This document shows, one piece after another, positions 25,222 to 39,452 of a stretch of DNA of 64,000 bases. The translations under genes were made by a program, and so were the position numbers. Source of the DNA: Rachycentron canadum (lineage: Eukaryota > Chordata > Actinopteri > Carangiformes > Rachycentridae); contig CM076666.1 in assembly GCA_038496675.1 (NCBI GenBank), forward strand, positions 14,444,029 through 14,508,028, read 5' to 3'. Below the pieces are notes generated by a model. The model ran no database searches, was not told the DNA's origin, and saw only the letters and a program-made list of their open reading frames with translations. Position 1 is the first letter of the stretch, and each line of letters starts with the position of its first letter.

Positions 25222-28200
25222 CTGAAAGAGGTAACAGAGAAAGAAAGAGATGGTTAGACCTGTGGTAGGACACACATCAATGACATTGATGATATTAAAA
25301 CAACAACATCACACAATGAAATACAGAAGAAAAAGAGAAAGAAAGAGAAAGAGAAGAGGCTGGGAGTTGGTGCAGGAGGCTGTGATGAGGGGCGTCTCAT
25401 CTTAAATATCCTTTTAAACCACTACAAAAGTACTCCAACATTGCTACTTCTCTACAACTTCTTCCTTGTCTCCATTTTGGGAAATGGAGTATGTGCTTTA
25501 GTTGAGAGCCAAAGCTGAACTGTCATCCTCAATTTCTGCTATACAGGAAGACCATGTTGGAATTTATGGACTTCAGACAAGAGGAGCAACTCAGAGACAC
25601 TGGCAGACAAGTGTCCACACGCAGTACAATATTTGTCTGGGCATTAAATGCTTATCTTCTGTCTGGCTCGCTGTATTTTTGTAGCAGCGTGGCCAACAAT
25701 GTACTGACGTCAACCGACTGTCCTGATCATCTCTCTCTACAGCAGCTCTACAGTGCTAGAGGAAATTGGAAACCATCTTTGAATGCATCTCACAAAGATG
25801 AGGCCATGGTGACTGTGAAACAGCAACAACACGAGGGACTTTCACATGGACATATAAACCACCCCCTGTCTATGGTGGAGCATATGGCGTTTAGCTGCGT
25901 GAGGCAGGCCGTTAACTCTCAAACCCCAGTGTCTGAATCGTTGACAAGCTAGGCCTCTCCAGTCTAAAGTTTCCCCTGAGCGTAAAGAAGTGTAGCATTG
26001 GCCATGCTCCAGTTTCCAAGCCCCCCACTCCATCTCCTCCCTCTCCTGTCTCCCTTTAGTGTGCCTCCTGCGCCGTCCCTCTCCCCCTTCATATCTCTAT
26101 TCCACAGAAATCTGGCTCCCAGCTACTCCCAGCTAGAAAAGTAGGAGCCAGTCAGGCGCAAGGGAAATAGAGGGAGACAGAGAGAGTGCGAGAGGAAAGA
26201 AAGAGGGGGCGGGGTGGGGTAGAGAAGGAATGCTTTTCACATATTTTGACTGTTACTTTTGCAACTTTGCTTCCTCTCCTTTTAAACGTCTCTTGTGCTT
26301 TTAAAGGTCATCACCTAATTGCTGCAACTTCTATCAACTGCTCAGCAATCTTTTATACTTCCTCCCTTCACTGTCTGAACTCCCATCCACACCCACACAT
26401 TGAAATCCAGCCTTGATGAAAGACACATTCAAGGGTTAAGAAAGCTTGAAGAGGGGAAATATATGTTAGGGGGAAAAAAATGAACAGAGCCCCTCTCAGA
26501 GCCATTTCAGTTGCCCCTATCCTTCCCATTCAACCCCCCTCCCTTCCTCGTTTCATCCTGCGGTAGCTGTGAATGTAACCGGTAATTTGGAAGGTCCCGT
26601 CTGAGACAAACTGCAATGTTAATGCAGCAGGATCTCTGTCGGCCCAAGCGGACTCACCGCGGCCTGTCATTAGCTTTCATTAGACACAGGGAGAAGGAGG
26701 AAAAAAGGGAAGAAAAAGACAACACTGGGAGAGGAGAGGCAGAAACAGAGAGGAGGGAAGTGAAGGTGGGGGGCTGGGGATACTGAAAGCATGTCTTCCG
26801 TAAAACAAGAGGGGCTGCGTTCTTTGAAGTTGGTCAGAGCCGAGCCTCGGGGAGTTTATCGTAAATCCGTCCTCATGAGGTGCTGGGGGAAACTAAGTAC
26901 CCAGTTATCTACTCTCAACCAAATGGGGGGGGGGAAGCATATATGTTTGAGGCAAGAGACAGAAAGTTTTTTTTTTTTTTTTTTTTTATCTCAAGCTGTT
27001 TACTAGAGTGTCTGATTCTGGCCAAGGCTTTACTCTCAGGTCTGTTTTACATGTATGTACAGGAACAGCCAGGGTCGATAAGAAAAAAGAAACACTGGAC
27101 TTTCTTAACAGCTGACAGAGGGCCTGCTGGTGGAGCTCACCTGTGGGGCCCTGTGTGTGTGTTTGTTATTGCTGAGAGAGACAGGGCCTGGCGTCAGAGG
27201 TCATTAGAGCGGCTGCCTGTCTGAGCCTGTCATTGCAGCCTGAAAACACCCTGCTATTCAGGACTACACTAACTGCCCCGCTTCCCCTCCCTCGTCGCCT
27301 CTCCTCTCTTCTCCTCCTCTCAGAATCTGACTGTTGGTAAGTGAGAACCACAGAGGAGGGAAAAGAGAGGGAGAGATAAAAGCAGAGGATTGAGAGACAG
27401 AATAACAACAGAGGAAATTATGCAGGGCTACAGAAAGGGTTCGACTAGTACAGCTGTGATGTTATATTCAGACCCCTTTCTCACGTAAAAGTTGCAATTC
27501 CACAGTTTAGAAATACTGTTGCAAACCCCGTCTTGCCAAAGAGAAACAAGGATGGTTACAAAAGTAAAGTAAATATATAATGATGTTACTATAACATGAA
27601 CTTAGAAGAGTAGAAAGTTCAATGTTGTAACTCTGGAAAAAAAACTGACAGAAAACTAATCTAAAGGGGAGTCCATCGAGAGGTGACAAAAACAAAACTA
27701 TCTGCAGGATTCTGTCCACCTCAAACTAACCTCACAGGTAAGCAAAACCAAACTTTGTTCTGTTCAGGCCATCAGCAGAAAAAGTGTGACAGACAGACTC
27801 CTCCATCTGCAGAAACAGCCCTGTGAGGAGTATGTTCACAGCTTGTCCTGACAGCAGATGAGCTTACACCTCATGAGCACTGAACACACAACCACACACA
27901 CACACATAAACACACACAATAATGTGAGTGGCCCCGTATCAATACACCTTGTTCCAAGTGCAAGGCTCATTTAACTGAATTTAAAGCTTTAACACATCGT
28001 GTGTTTGTGTCTGCCTGTGTGTGTTTGCGTGTGAAGTGTCTGCTGGTTGAGCTCCTCATGTTACGGTCTGACACTATTTCAGGTGCTTCTTGCATAGGTG
28101 TATGCGTACATGTCAGACGGTGTCGTCAGACTGTCTGCGCCGAGTTCGTCAGTCCTTGAAGTAGAGCACTTCCATCATCTACAGCCCCTAAACTCTGACA

Positions 28201-31200
28201 GAACTGTCTGTCATCTCTGTCTGTACATCTGTCTGTGTGTCTGTCTGCTTTCTGGATGTCTGCCTATCGAAGCATTAGTCCGTCTATCTGTCTGCCACCC
28301 CACCTGCTCGTCTGCTCTGCGGCCTTTCAGCCCATGTGTCTCAGGCTTCTCCTCACTGGAGATAAGCTGGCTAGCTGGCAGCCTGAGGCCATCTGTCAGC
28401 CCAGCCCTTTCTGCTCTGCTCTGCCTCTGTCAGTCGTCTGCTGCCGGTCTGTCCCATTCTGGTTAGTCCCATGGGGGTCCACACATAACCCCCACCCGAA
28501 AAGGAGAGATAAAATGTTGATAGATCATTGCAGAAAGATACTGAAGCAGGCTGGTGGGGAGTACATTATGTGGCATTTTAAAAGTGTTTTTTGCAATGTA
28601 AGAAATAGCGAGAAGCAGCTGGCGAGAGCTAAAGTGGATGTTAGCTAATAGCAACACTGTGTAAACAAAAACAGCATATTGCAGCCATGTTCTTAGCCAT
28701 TTAATGAATGATGCGATTATGGTATGCAAGGGCTGCCGTGACAAACCTGGAGATCCTTCAAAGACATACACCTATGTAAATAAATGTATGCAAACTATTT
28801 AAACCATAGCAAAAGGAGGGAGAATTTGGCAAACAGACACACTGCTAGCTCCCCTGTGGATTTTAATGGTTCTATGGTCTTTAAGGGTGGTCGCCACGCT
28901 AGCTGAGACAATTGGACCTGGTCAAAGGGCGGAGGGATGGCTGAAGGGGGGGGGGGGGTGGCAATGACAGACTGGGTGCTTCTCTCAGGGCCAGAAACAC
29001 AGTCTGGAAAGGTTAATCATTAGCTCTGTCTGACTCCACACACACCAGGTCGCTACTATTCTTAGAAGTCAACACAGTCACAGCACGCCTACACTCTCAT
29101 GAACAGACATGCAAGCAGGCGCACACACACACACACACACACAATTTTTCAACCTTTAGGCCTGGACACAACACTATCAACATCAGTAAATAGTGAGGAG
29201 GCTCCTGAGAACTGTCTTGTATCGATCCCTGTGTGCATGTGTGCCTCTCTCAGCTCAGACATGTAATGACCCTGTCGTCATCAGACACACACACAAGGCG
29301 GCTGAAGAGAGGAATGAGGAAGACGTGAAGGAAACAGCTCAAAGGGGGAAGGAAGGGCTCTTCACGGTGCCTTATTTTCTAAGTCAACACCCTCTCTCAA
29401 GCCGGGGAAAGTCTATTCCAAAGGTCAAGGGTCACCCTGGAGGCATTCCTTTTGTTCCCTCTGCCATGCCATATATGCTCAACCATGTGAATATGTGTGT
29501 GTTTCTGACTGTAATGAAAGTCTGTGCATTTCTGTCTCTGCATTAACAAAATATTTGGTTTTGTTGATTTTTTATTAGTTAAAACAAGTTATGATATATA
29601 CAACACCACAGCCTTGTAGGTTTAAGCTAAGTTTATGCTAGTAGCGGCTAGTGTAGCCTGAAGCTGCTAGCTTTAAGCAGAGATAAGGAGTGGGCTATAG
29701 CTGTCTGGTAAGCTCACTTCTCTCTTAAAAAGAACAGTTTTTTTTTTTTTACATTTTCAAACTTAAGCCCCCGCTGACAGTGCTTCTAGTAATGTTCATG
29801 CATCTCCCTCTGGGGCCACGAAAAGTTTCGGGCAACTTTTTCACATATGCAGCAGCATGTGGACCTATAAACAGACTTTGGTGTGTAAAATTATTTCAGT
29901 TTCTATGAAGCAGTAACATTGGCCATCAAATGTGCTAAAGCCTTCCTCATTTTCTGTATCAAATCAATCAACTTTTGCAAAACAACTGCTTTGAAGAGGA
30001 AATTACATGTTCAAGCCTAGTATATAAATAGAAAAATAGGTGGCCATGGGTTTAGGTGACATAGGAAGTGCCTCCTTAGGGTGGCAGGCTATGTAAGAAG
30101 ATGTTAAGGCCTTCCTCTATTTCAAGAAACCTAAATAAGGCCCGATGGCAGGAAAACCACACAGGGGAGTGGCACAGTTTCGCTATCTACAGATCTGACT
30201 TCTTGCAGAAACACAGATAGAGAGAATGAGTTGCAGACACGCCATCTCTAACATGAACCATCCGGCCACGACTGGGAGAAGATAAGGAGGAGAAATGGCG
30301 CATGTTTTCCTAATGTGTCCATCTACAGTATAATTTCCACCGAATGGACGTTTCTGCTGTAATTACATGATCCACATGTCTTGATGTCACTCAGGGAATT
30401 GTATTTTTCTTAGTCTCAGATAAAATAGAAGATGGGTTTACAATTAATGGAGTCTTCCATTTTTAATCCAAATCGTCACAAAACTTTTGAACACTTTGTA
30501 CTACTGTAACACCTCAGTCCTGCTCCAGAGTGTTATTATTCAAACACTTCATCGCGTTGACCCTCGCACACGCACATTATCCTCTGCAGCCCAGATATCC
30601 CAAGGTGATAGGACAAATAAACACTAGCTATTTGGATACAGGGTGCCAGGCAGGCTGTAATGATGTCATCAGCTCACTTTTGCAAGCACACAAGTCAGAA
30701 GATCACCCGCAGGCTCTACATCTCAAAGCCATGTGTACACAGACACACATACACACAAAGAGTGCTACGGGCAGATGGACAGACAAGTGGAACAATCACC
30801 CGCATTGTTGTGCCACTGAAACACCGTGGGAACTAAATTAACAGGCACCACAAACATAGGGAAACAACCAGCAGAGCCAGTTGTGATTGGGCCGAGTCTT
30901 TGTTGTGTTGTTCCTGTTATTAACAATTATTATCCTCTATATGTTTATAGGTGAACGTGCGAGTGTGTGTTTGTGTGTGGGGTCATCCAGCAACGTGATC
31001 TGTGATAGAGATGCAGCTTCTGACAGGGCTGAGTCCATCACCAAGATAAAAAGACACATGCAAACCCCTCTAGTCTGAGTACACAAAAAGACAAAGTGAC
31101 TACATGAGTGAGCAGGCAGGAGGGTGGAGACAGCAGCCATGCGTGTCACACTAAAAATCTGACAAACACAAACACACAGGTTTAGAGGAATGTGTCTCCA

Positions 31201-34200
31201 CTTATTTCCATTTTCATCTTTATCTTGCTGGGGGGGGCGAGAGTGTGAGGGTACTCCCTCTCTTTTCGTCTTCTGCCTTGACACACACGCACCATTTCTC
31301 TCTTTTATACCTTCATACATTGAGGTAATGTCAAAATCCACTTCCACAGAGTGACTGCAAACCAAAACAATGTTAATCTTGTTCTGGGCTTCCCTTCAGC
31401 TCTGGCTTGGTGCCAAATCTGCATAGACCACCTTTCAATCAACATGCAATGCTACAGTAGGCACACGTTTTCAACTGTAAATGTTATCTTGATGCTACGC
31501 TAAGAACAAGATATAACAAGTATAAAGCACTAGAACCTGTGAAAAATCTTCAGAGAAACCATACAAGCAAGGCCCGCTTTCCTCCCTTTTCTTTTTTCCT
31601 CTCTCCATCCTTCTCTCTCTCCGCGTGCTGTTTTTTCGATTTGTGAAGCATAATGACACAGGGTGGGGAACAGAGGACGGCCAAAACCAAAATGAAGTCC
31701 CTTGCCAAGAGGCGGCTTGGCTGCCGCGCAAGGAGAGGAAGTGGGGAGTAATGAGAGATCCTGGCCCAGCACGGAGCGGCCCGGCTCTGCTCAACTCGCT
31801 GGCTAACACGCAGCCTCCAAATTACAGAGAACAGTGCAGAGCTGCCGGCCATCTCTCCCTCCACCCAAAGCCGCCATCTTCTCTCCCTCTTCATTTTTTC
31901 CTTTTACTGTTCAAGCAAGGGGGGGAAAAAATTACTCAGAAGAAAGAGTTCCTTTTCTCTTAAAAACATCTCTGTAGAGGTCACCTTGCTGCAATGGTCT
32001 GCATATACATTTATATTTGTAAAACTCAGTTTCTCCCTCTCCTTCTTATTTTACTCCCTCCCTTCTTTCTGGTTGGTGCACTCCAGTGTTTGTTTTCTGT
32101 CAAGATGAGGCCTCAGCTGCCTCCCTGTCCGCTCGCCTTTTCCTCAAAGACATGAGGTCATATCCTGCGCAGCCCTTTCCTTTCCCTGCTAACCCAAACA
32201 AGGCAGGAATGCCGAGAGGGAGAGAGGGAGCGAGGGAGAGGAGGGAGACTGAGGGAGCTCTGTTCAGAGATGAGCTGTTGACTGCTGGAAGTCTGTTTCC
32301 AGAAAAATTTTAAAAAGATAGCGTCGTAGGTATTACATTGTCGATAAACAAATTCAAACCAACAGACGGGCCTTTTCTCTCAGCAGACCTGGATTAAAAA
32401 TGGGCTGTTTCTTTGAGGCCTTTCCCTATGACAGCAGAACTAGTTTGATTTAATGAATCGAGGTGCCAGGACTAAATTTAATCTCTGTCAGAGCCCCTGA
32501 TGAAGGTTATGCCTCCAGCCGATTCACTGGATGACTAATTGACTGACTGATGGGCTGGCCGACTGTCTGTCGAGCGAGGTGACTGGCTGGTGGTATAAGA
32601 ATACAACTCAGCCTAAATTTAACCTGCAGTGGGAGGAAGCGCCTGTGTGACAGTCGGCCGTGCGCCAGGGCTCGCACCAGGTCACTCTATCTGCCTGCCT
32701 GTGTGTATGTATTGGTGTGTGTGTGTGTGTATGTGTGTGTGCATAGGTGTCACCACAGCTCGACTGGATTCTCTTACACACAGGCACTCCGGGTCAGCCC
32801 CCGATGGCACCAGCAGGCATGCCGCACGCACACACACACACACACGCGCGCTACACATCCAATACGAGCTTGGTACAAACAGGCGTCTATAACTCACTTC
32901 TGAGAAAGACTTAATGCATATATACAACACATCAAAGCTGGGAATTGATCCTCAGTTCTTCCTTTGACTGAATATCAAAACTATCAAGAGCAGAGAACTA
33001 GCAATGAATGTCTGGTCAGGTTCATAATCCAGTTTACTTAATCTTTGACCAGATAGTTCCAGACTCAGTTCAGAATTTGGCACATTTTTGACAATCACAG
33101 TTCTTGTACATCTGCTTGTGCTTTTTTTTTTTTTAACGAAAAAGATATAAATATGTCAGACTATTGTTTCTGTATGAGGACCAGATATCACTATAGCACT
33201 AGCATGGGAAAATTTTAAAACAATACCTAGTCTGAATACAAGTACATCCTCATTTTGTTCCACATTTCTTTCAGTTTCACAAACTGGACATCTGACTGCA
33301 TAAAAGACTTACAGATAAAGTCTCTAGCACGTTTAAATATTACTTATCACTCCACAGATTCCTAACTAACAATCCAGCATCCTCTTAACCCCGACCCATT
33401 TCCAAATCTTTCTCTTCATTTCCTGGGTGAACGTAAACTTCTGAACTAAGCCCTCGGCCCAGCAAACTGAGATCAGAACCCTGACACCAAGCTCCAGGCC
33501 TCCAGCCATCGACCCTCCTCTCCTCTCCACTGCTCTCTGCTCTGCTCTGTTCCAAGCTGATGACGTGAGCCAGCGAGAGGAGCTTTGGAGCTGGTAGCCT
33601 GGCAGGCAGCCTAGTTTGCATTTGCGCTTGTCGCTGTCGCAGCTCACTTAACTCCTTCAAGCCTGGATGGCCCCAGCTTTCTGAGACAGAGATGTTTTTT
33701 CTAACCCCATCTCATCAGCTCTGTTGTAACAATGTTTTCCAGATAAACGAGGATTTTCTTCTGCCTTTTTGCTCTTGCTTAATGTTTAACTTCATAGTAG
33801 GGTCTCAACGGCTCTACCAATCTGCTTTTTCTAAAAGTCGACAGGCACCTAATTATTTTACTACAATGCAAAAAGACTCAAGTCTTTGCCACCATCCTTC
33901 CCTCAAAGCCACCCTCCTCTCTCTTCCTTCTTCCTCTCTGTAAATATGTCTGCAGAAGAACATAAAAAGGGCGAGTGAGTGAATTAGAAGGTCAGCGGCG
34001 GGCCTCTGGGAGAGCCATGTTTCTTTTGTCAGGGCCCCAGAGGGAGGGAGCAAAGGAGGGAAGCAGGGAGGGAGGATTTGTGAGGAAGGGGAAAGGAGGA
34101 ATCAAGCAGTCTTTTTTTTTTTTTTTCCTTGGCTTGCCAGGGAAATCATGAGGGCAGAGCGTTTCGGCCATCCTGGCCCAGCCTTTCTACCTCTACTGCT

Positions 34201-34514
34201 TTTACAGAGGGGGCCCATTCACTGAAGCGCTGGCCGCCGCTGCCATGTCATCTTCGCCAGGAAGGAAAACAGGGGAGGAGGAGGAGGAGGAGTAGCTTGT
34301 ATGCCTTGGAGTAAGGGAGGGAGCATAGGGGCGCCTGTTAAGACACCACTTCTTGGGTTTCACAGTTTGAACTGGGTCTAAAATGTGTCTTTACTTAATG
34401 CACACAGGGAGGACTTTAATGTCCATCTGGGGGTGTGGAGGAGGAGGAGAGGAGAGGTTGATTTTTGGTTCCTCTGTTCTGTTTAGCACGGCTCCAATCT
34501 CTTCTAACATCTAA

Positions 34515-34565
<51 letters not shown>

Positions 34566-37385
34566 CAAACTAACCCCTCCATCCCCCTACCACCAAACAA
34601 AGGAGGGGGGAAAATGGGCAGTGAACACCAACTGACATAAAACAGGCTTTAAAGGCCCAGTAATGAGAACCATCTGAGGAAAAGGAAAGCAGAGAACAGC
34701 ACCGAGGCAGTGGAGAGCAAACTCTGCTCTTGCAGACACCATCTTACTCTGTAGCCTGCGGACAGGGTGCTGGGTAAGGAAGGCCACGCTGCCAAAGGGG
34801 ATTATGGGAGAAAAGCTGAGGAAGCCTGAAACACGTCCTGCATGAGAGATGGAGGAAAGAAAGGCGCCTGTGTCTCACTCTTATCCACACAGAGCCCAGA
34901 GGAGAGTCAACTGTCTACAAAGACGTCCCCTGTACGCACAAACACACCCAAACAAACAAGCTGCTTTTTCACCCTACAATACCGCACGCAGAGAGCATAT
35001 TCTTCTCCAAACAACGGTTCAGCGTGTTTGTCTTCCATTACAACATAACACGGAAAGGGATGAGAGGGAATCAGAGAGGAAGAGGAGAAGAGAGGAGCGT
35101 TGTTCAAAGAGCCAGGAGGGAGGAATTTATGTGGATGTGGGAGAAATACACCACCCTACTTCACTGGCTTTTTTTATTACAGAGGGGAAGCAGGGGCCCC
35201 CACAATCACTGCCTCATCACAAGTATGAAGGGGAGATGGGTGTGTGTGTTTGGGACAATGCATAGTACAAGGGGGAAAAAAAACAAGAGGAAAATAATGA
35301 CTGGCAAGGGGATGAACAGTAGAAAATGGGTTGTTTAAAGAGGAAATCTATTAGTAGGAATATTTACCTGAAAGCCCCACAGGGGCCGAGTATGTCGTTC
35401 CCCCAGTATCACTGGATGAAGGTCCAGAGTCTGGAGAATCTAATGGGGAGAGGGAGGGAGGGAGGGAGAGAGAGAGACACTGAATTAATACTGTGTGTGT
35501 GTTCCTGTGTGCATGTGTGTGTGAGGAGAGAAGGCAAAGCAGCAGCTGTGAGGCCGTCAATCACTCCAGTGAAATCAATGCCTAATGAAGACGCTGACGA
35601 TGAAGCTCACACTCTCTCACACACACACACACACACAGACACACACAAAGACTTACAGTGGAGAGTTTCTTACACCCCTGATAATCCCCCATAATCCACT
35701 GCTTCAGGAGGAACGTTAGCCCTGCATCTCTGCATAGACGAGCTGCTGATCTGGAAAGAGCTGTGTTCTCTTTGCTAATGACTGAGGCGAGAGTTTCGGC
35801 TGGAGACTGATCCCTGCTCAATAACCAAATACAGATCAAATACTAGAAGGTGGTGAGTGCAACGGTTTGTCTCTCCTTCTCTAATGCCCATTCAAACTGG
35901 TCTGACAACTCTGTAAGGAGTGAAAAATACAAGTAAAGTTGATGCTTATTCACTAAATCAGAAATTTCAGCCTTCATTACAAACAGCAAAGGTGTATCAG
36001 AAATGTTTGCACCTCAAAATGAGTTAAATACTGTATATTACTGCGTGTGTGTGTGTGGCTGCCTTGGAATTCAAAATTTCAGCAGCAGCCGCTCCATGAA
36101 AGCTACAACAATGAGGCGCACAGAGCTTTGAAAAGGCCTTGAAAGCAGTTCACCATAGATTTTCTAAACGGCGAACTAGCAGACAAACAAGACAGAAAAA
36201 CTAGTCATTCTCTCTCGCCCTCTCTTTGCATTTCAATACTTAACTCCCACTAAGACTTGTAATGTCGACTAGTTTCAACATGACACCTGAAAGGGGCTTT
36301 AACAAAACTGAGTGGAGCAGCACACTGCTGGGAGAAGGATAGCTCTGCTGCAGAGCTGCTGCTGGTCGCTTGGAATTCACTAATGATACATTCCTTTTGC
36401 TGCACGTCAACGCTCCTCTACACCTACCATCCATTGAAGCACAGTGTGCAGTGGTGATGGTGGTCACCTCCACACTGACTGCATTATGGCTCCAAAGTGC
36501 ACTTTGTGTGACGGTTATATGGTAACAGAACATACGCAGGACTGTTGCATTCAAATCGATGGCAGAGAAGTCACTAAAAAAAAAAAAAGCCAACTGCCGG
36601 GGCGATTCTCGCCATTCAGCGTGTGGAAGATCAGAAAGCATTTAATCCACATAGGCTGAGGAGGAAGCTGGTGTTTCTGTTGAATAGTTCCTCTCTCTTG
36701 CAAACAGATCATCTCATTGGCCTCCTGCTTGACCAAGCATAGCTGCAGGAGCAATGAAGTAATTAAGAAACAGAGACCAGAGCGGTTTCACTGTGAGCCC
36801 CACTCCCCGCCACCCTGCCCCGTCCGGACGTGGCCCGTGCTGCTGCGGTCGTAATAACGAGATGCACGGGCATAGCCCAGCCTGCCTCGCTTTCATTGGT
36901 TGCCAGCAGCCTTGCCCTGGTCTCCCGGGCAACAGTTCACAGCTGACCGCAGGACTGAGGGGGCATCAGAGAGAAAGAGCTAAACAGTGTGTGATTTATA
37001 TTCCCCAGAGCTGAAACAAGGTAGCGCTTTACGTCTGGGCTGCTTTCATATTGACCGCTGCTGCCTGAGCAGACAGGCACCCTGACACATATAACCCCAC
37101 TTCCTGCTCACTGGAGTCATAAAACCATCATCATAAAATACATCGCTCTTCCGCTTCATGCAGATTTTTACACCGTTTAATTGCCTTCTAAAAGTTAACT
37201 ATGCAGATTTTCTGAATGCCATCATGATTTAACACAGCATTATACAAAGCAAAGGCAAAGAATAGTATAGAAAATTGGAGTAGCCTGCAGTAATGGGAAG
37301 GGGCTGATGACTGACAGCTCCTGGGGCAGTGGGAAAAAACCCCTGTCTTTTTGCATGATAAGCTCATCTGTCCTCTGTGTGTGTG

Positions 37386-37422
<37 letters not shown>

Positions 37423-38889
37423 CCTCCAACCTGCTCCATTGTGCTGTTAATATATGTTGTCTTACCCCCCTTAAGCAATACAGACAGACAGACAGGCAGG
37501 CAGACAGTCTTTGATTAACCACAGCTGCAGCTGCACTGACTGAATACAACCAAACAAGGAAATAGTTTGACAGGTGAGCTTGAGACAGTTGCATTGTTTC
37601 ACTTTAATTATGGAAAATATTATTTTAAACAAAGCAATTCCCGCGCAGTCACACCAATATAAGGTTTTCTTTTTTGGTTCGCTCTGAAAGGGGACACAGG
37701 GTGGTCAGTAGTAGTAGCTGAATGACCATTTCTGCTGTCAGCATCCAGATTGCATTTCCTATTTACCTCCTTGCTTCCTTTCATTGCAGGAAAGACAAGT
37801 GAACCGGCTTGCTCTACCCTCAGACGTACACATCAGCAGATGTGGATAGGTCGGGATTGCGTAAAAAGAGGATTTCCACTCAACATTTTTTGGATCAATG
37901 TCTGCTTGTATTTAAGGTTTTGGACATACTTTTCAGGTAAAACAATATTGCTAAAGCCTGGTAAATAAAGATGACAAAGACAGAGAGTTGGGGGGGGGGG
38001 GGGGGGTGAAGAACCACAGCTGCAGCTGCAATGACTTCCTATTGTTTCCACTGACTGAAAGCCACTTTCTCCTTCTCCTAACTAGGTGGCTGGTGGGCCG
38101 ATTGGTCATTGTTTAACTCTGAGCTTTTCCTGCACTGACAGACTGCCAGACAGGGGTAAATGAGTGATGAAGTGAGGGAGAGAGAGATTCAACAAATTAA
38201 AAACAGAGGCTATGACAGTCCCACAGCCGTTCTAAGCATTTATATCTTTGTCACAATTTCCGTGCTATGAGGAGAAGCTGTTGCACAGAGTAGAAAGGAT
38301 CTTATCTCCTCCTCCTCCTCGCACTATTGTGGCTATGGCTTGAAATTTAACCAACTTCGAAACTGACTTAATAGGCAATGACACAACCTGATGCCACTTT
38401 CCGACACCAAGAAACAGGATGACAACCGACAACTATGGCAGCAAGGTGGAGTCTGACACAAGTGGAAGGAGAAAACAATTAAACAAAAACAAAGCGTGTT
38501 AAGAAAAAAAGGAAGATCATACATAAATGCTCTCCCCCCTCGTCCCTAAAAGAAACGCATCCAAACAGAGATGTGGGACTGTGACACACAAGCCTTAATC
38601 ATTTGATTAATTCAGCTGATAAAGGCTGGCTGGCTCCAGAGACGCCGCTGTCTGTCTGTTTCTCTCTCTGCAATTCACAACAGATAGATGGACACACAAA
38701 CAAACACACGCAACTCCTTCTCAGACACACACGCACAATGTGCCCCTGGTGGCGTGCCAGTCAGTCTATAGCTGGTATCTCAACTTTGTGCTGCTTTGCC
38801 CTGGCTGCCAGCCATGCTAGAACTGCCCAGCCAGCCAGGCGTGCCACTCCACTGCTATCATAAATCACAACATAACATGGAGCCATTTC

Positions 38890-38925
<36 letters not shown>

Positions 38926-39418
38926 CACAAATGCACTGCAGGCATAGTGTATAAGACTATTTGCAATATAATTTCAGATCTCTCAGACAACACATAAGCT
39001 TTCCTAAACACAACATGGCATTTTAGATGTATACAAAAAAAAGTGGTTCAGACAAAAATACACATATGCTTGTGTGTATCTATATGTGTAGCTTGAGCTC
39101 ACCTGGTGGTTTAAGATAGTCCATGGGATAGCGCGAATATGGAGGAGGAGGAGACTCTGCATGTGGGAAAAAAGAGAAGCAGAGCATAAGAAAATACAAG
39201 GGAGAGATCGAAACTTTGTGATAAGTGTTGTCATTCTTCAGGGGGAAAGGGGTTTGTTTCTGTCAGCTCAGCCTGGAGAGGCAGGCGGTGAGGCCGGCCG
39301 GGCGGCTATTGCCTTTCATTGGCAGGCAGATAAACAGGGGGCCGCCTGGCGCCAGGAGGGCCACTATCAGCGTCTAGGACAAACTGAGATACGGGCCTCT
39401 TTTGGCCCGGGACGCCAA

Positions 39419-39452
<34 letters not shown>

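Larger units (their letters stand above)
35440..39102 (-). other. smad7: smad7 intron 2
   Basis: 3663 bases, phase 1. It includes the GT and CA microsatellites and a 17-base G run at 37990-38006. A GC-rich stretch at 36790-36960 has no recognisable coding content. Confidence 0.85.

Noticed and set aside
24991..25257. Plus-strand open frame across smad7 exon 4
   Set aside because: It is an antisense shadow of the MH2 exon, with Ser/Arg/Pro-rich composition and no homology.
25554..25952. 132-codon plus-strand frame in smad7 intron 3
   Set aside because: It has no recognised motif, no splice context and ordinary composition for a chance frame. It may be part of an unclassified repeat.
34849..35265. 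138-codon plus-strand frame in smad7 intron 3
   Set aside because: It is driven by purine-rich DNA (RERRR-type runs) and has no homology.
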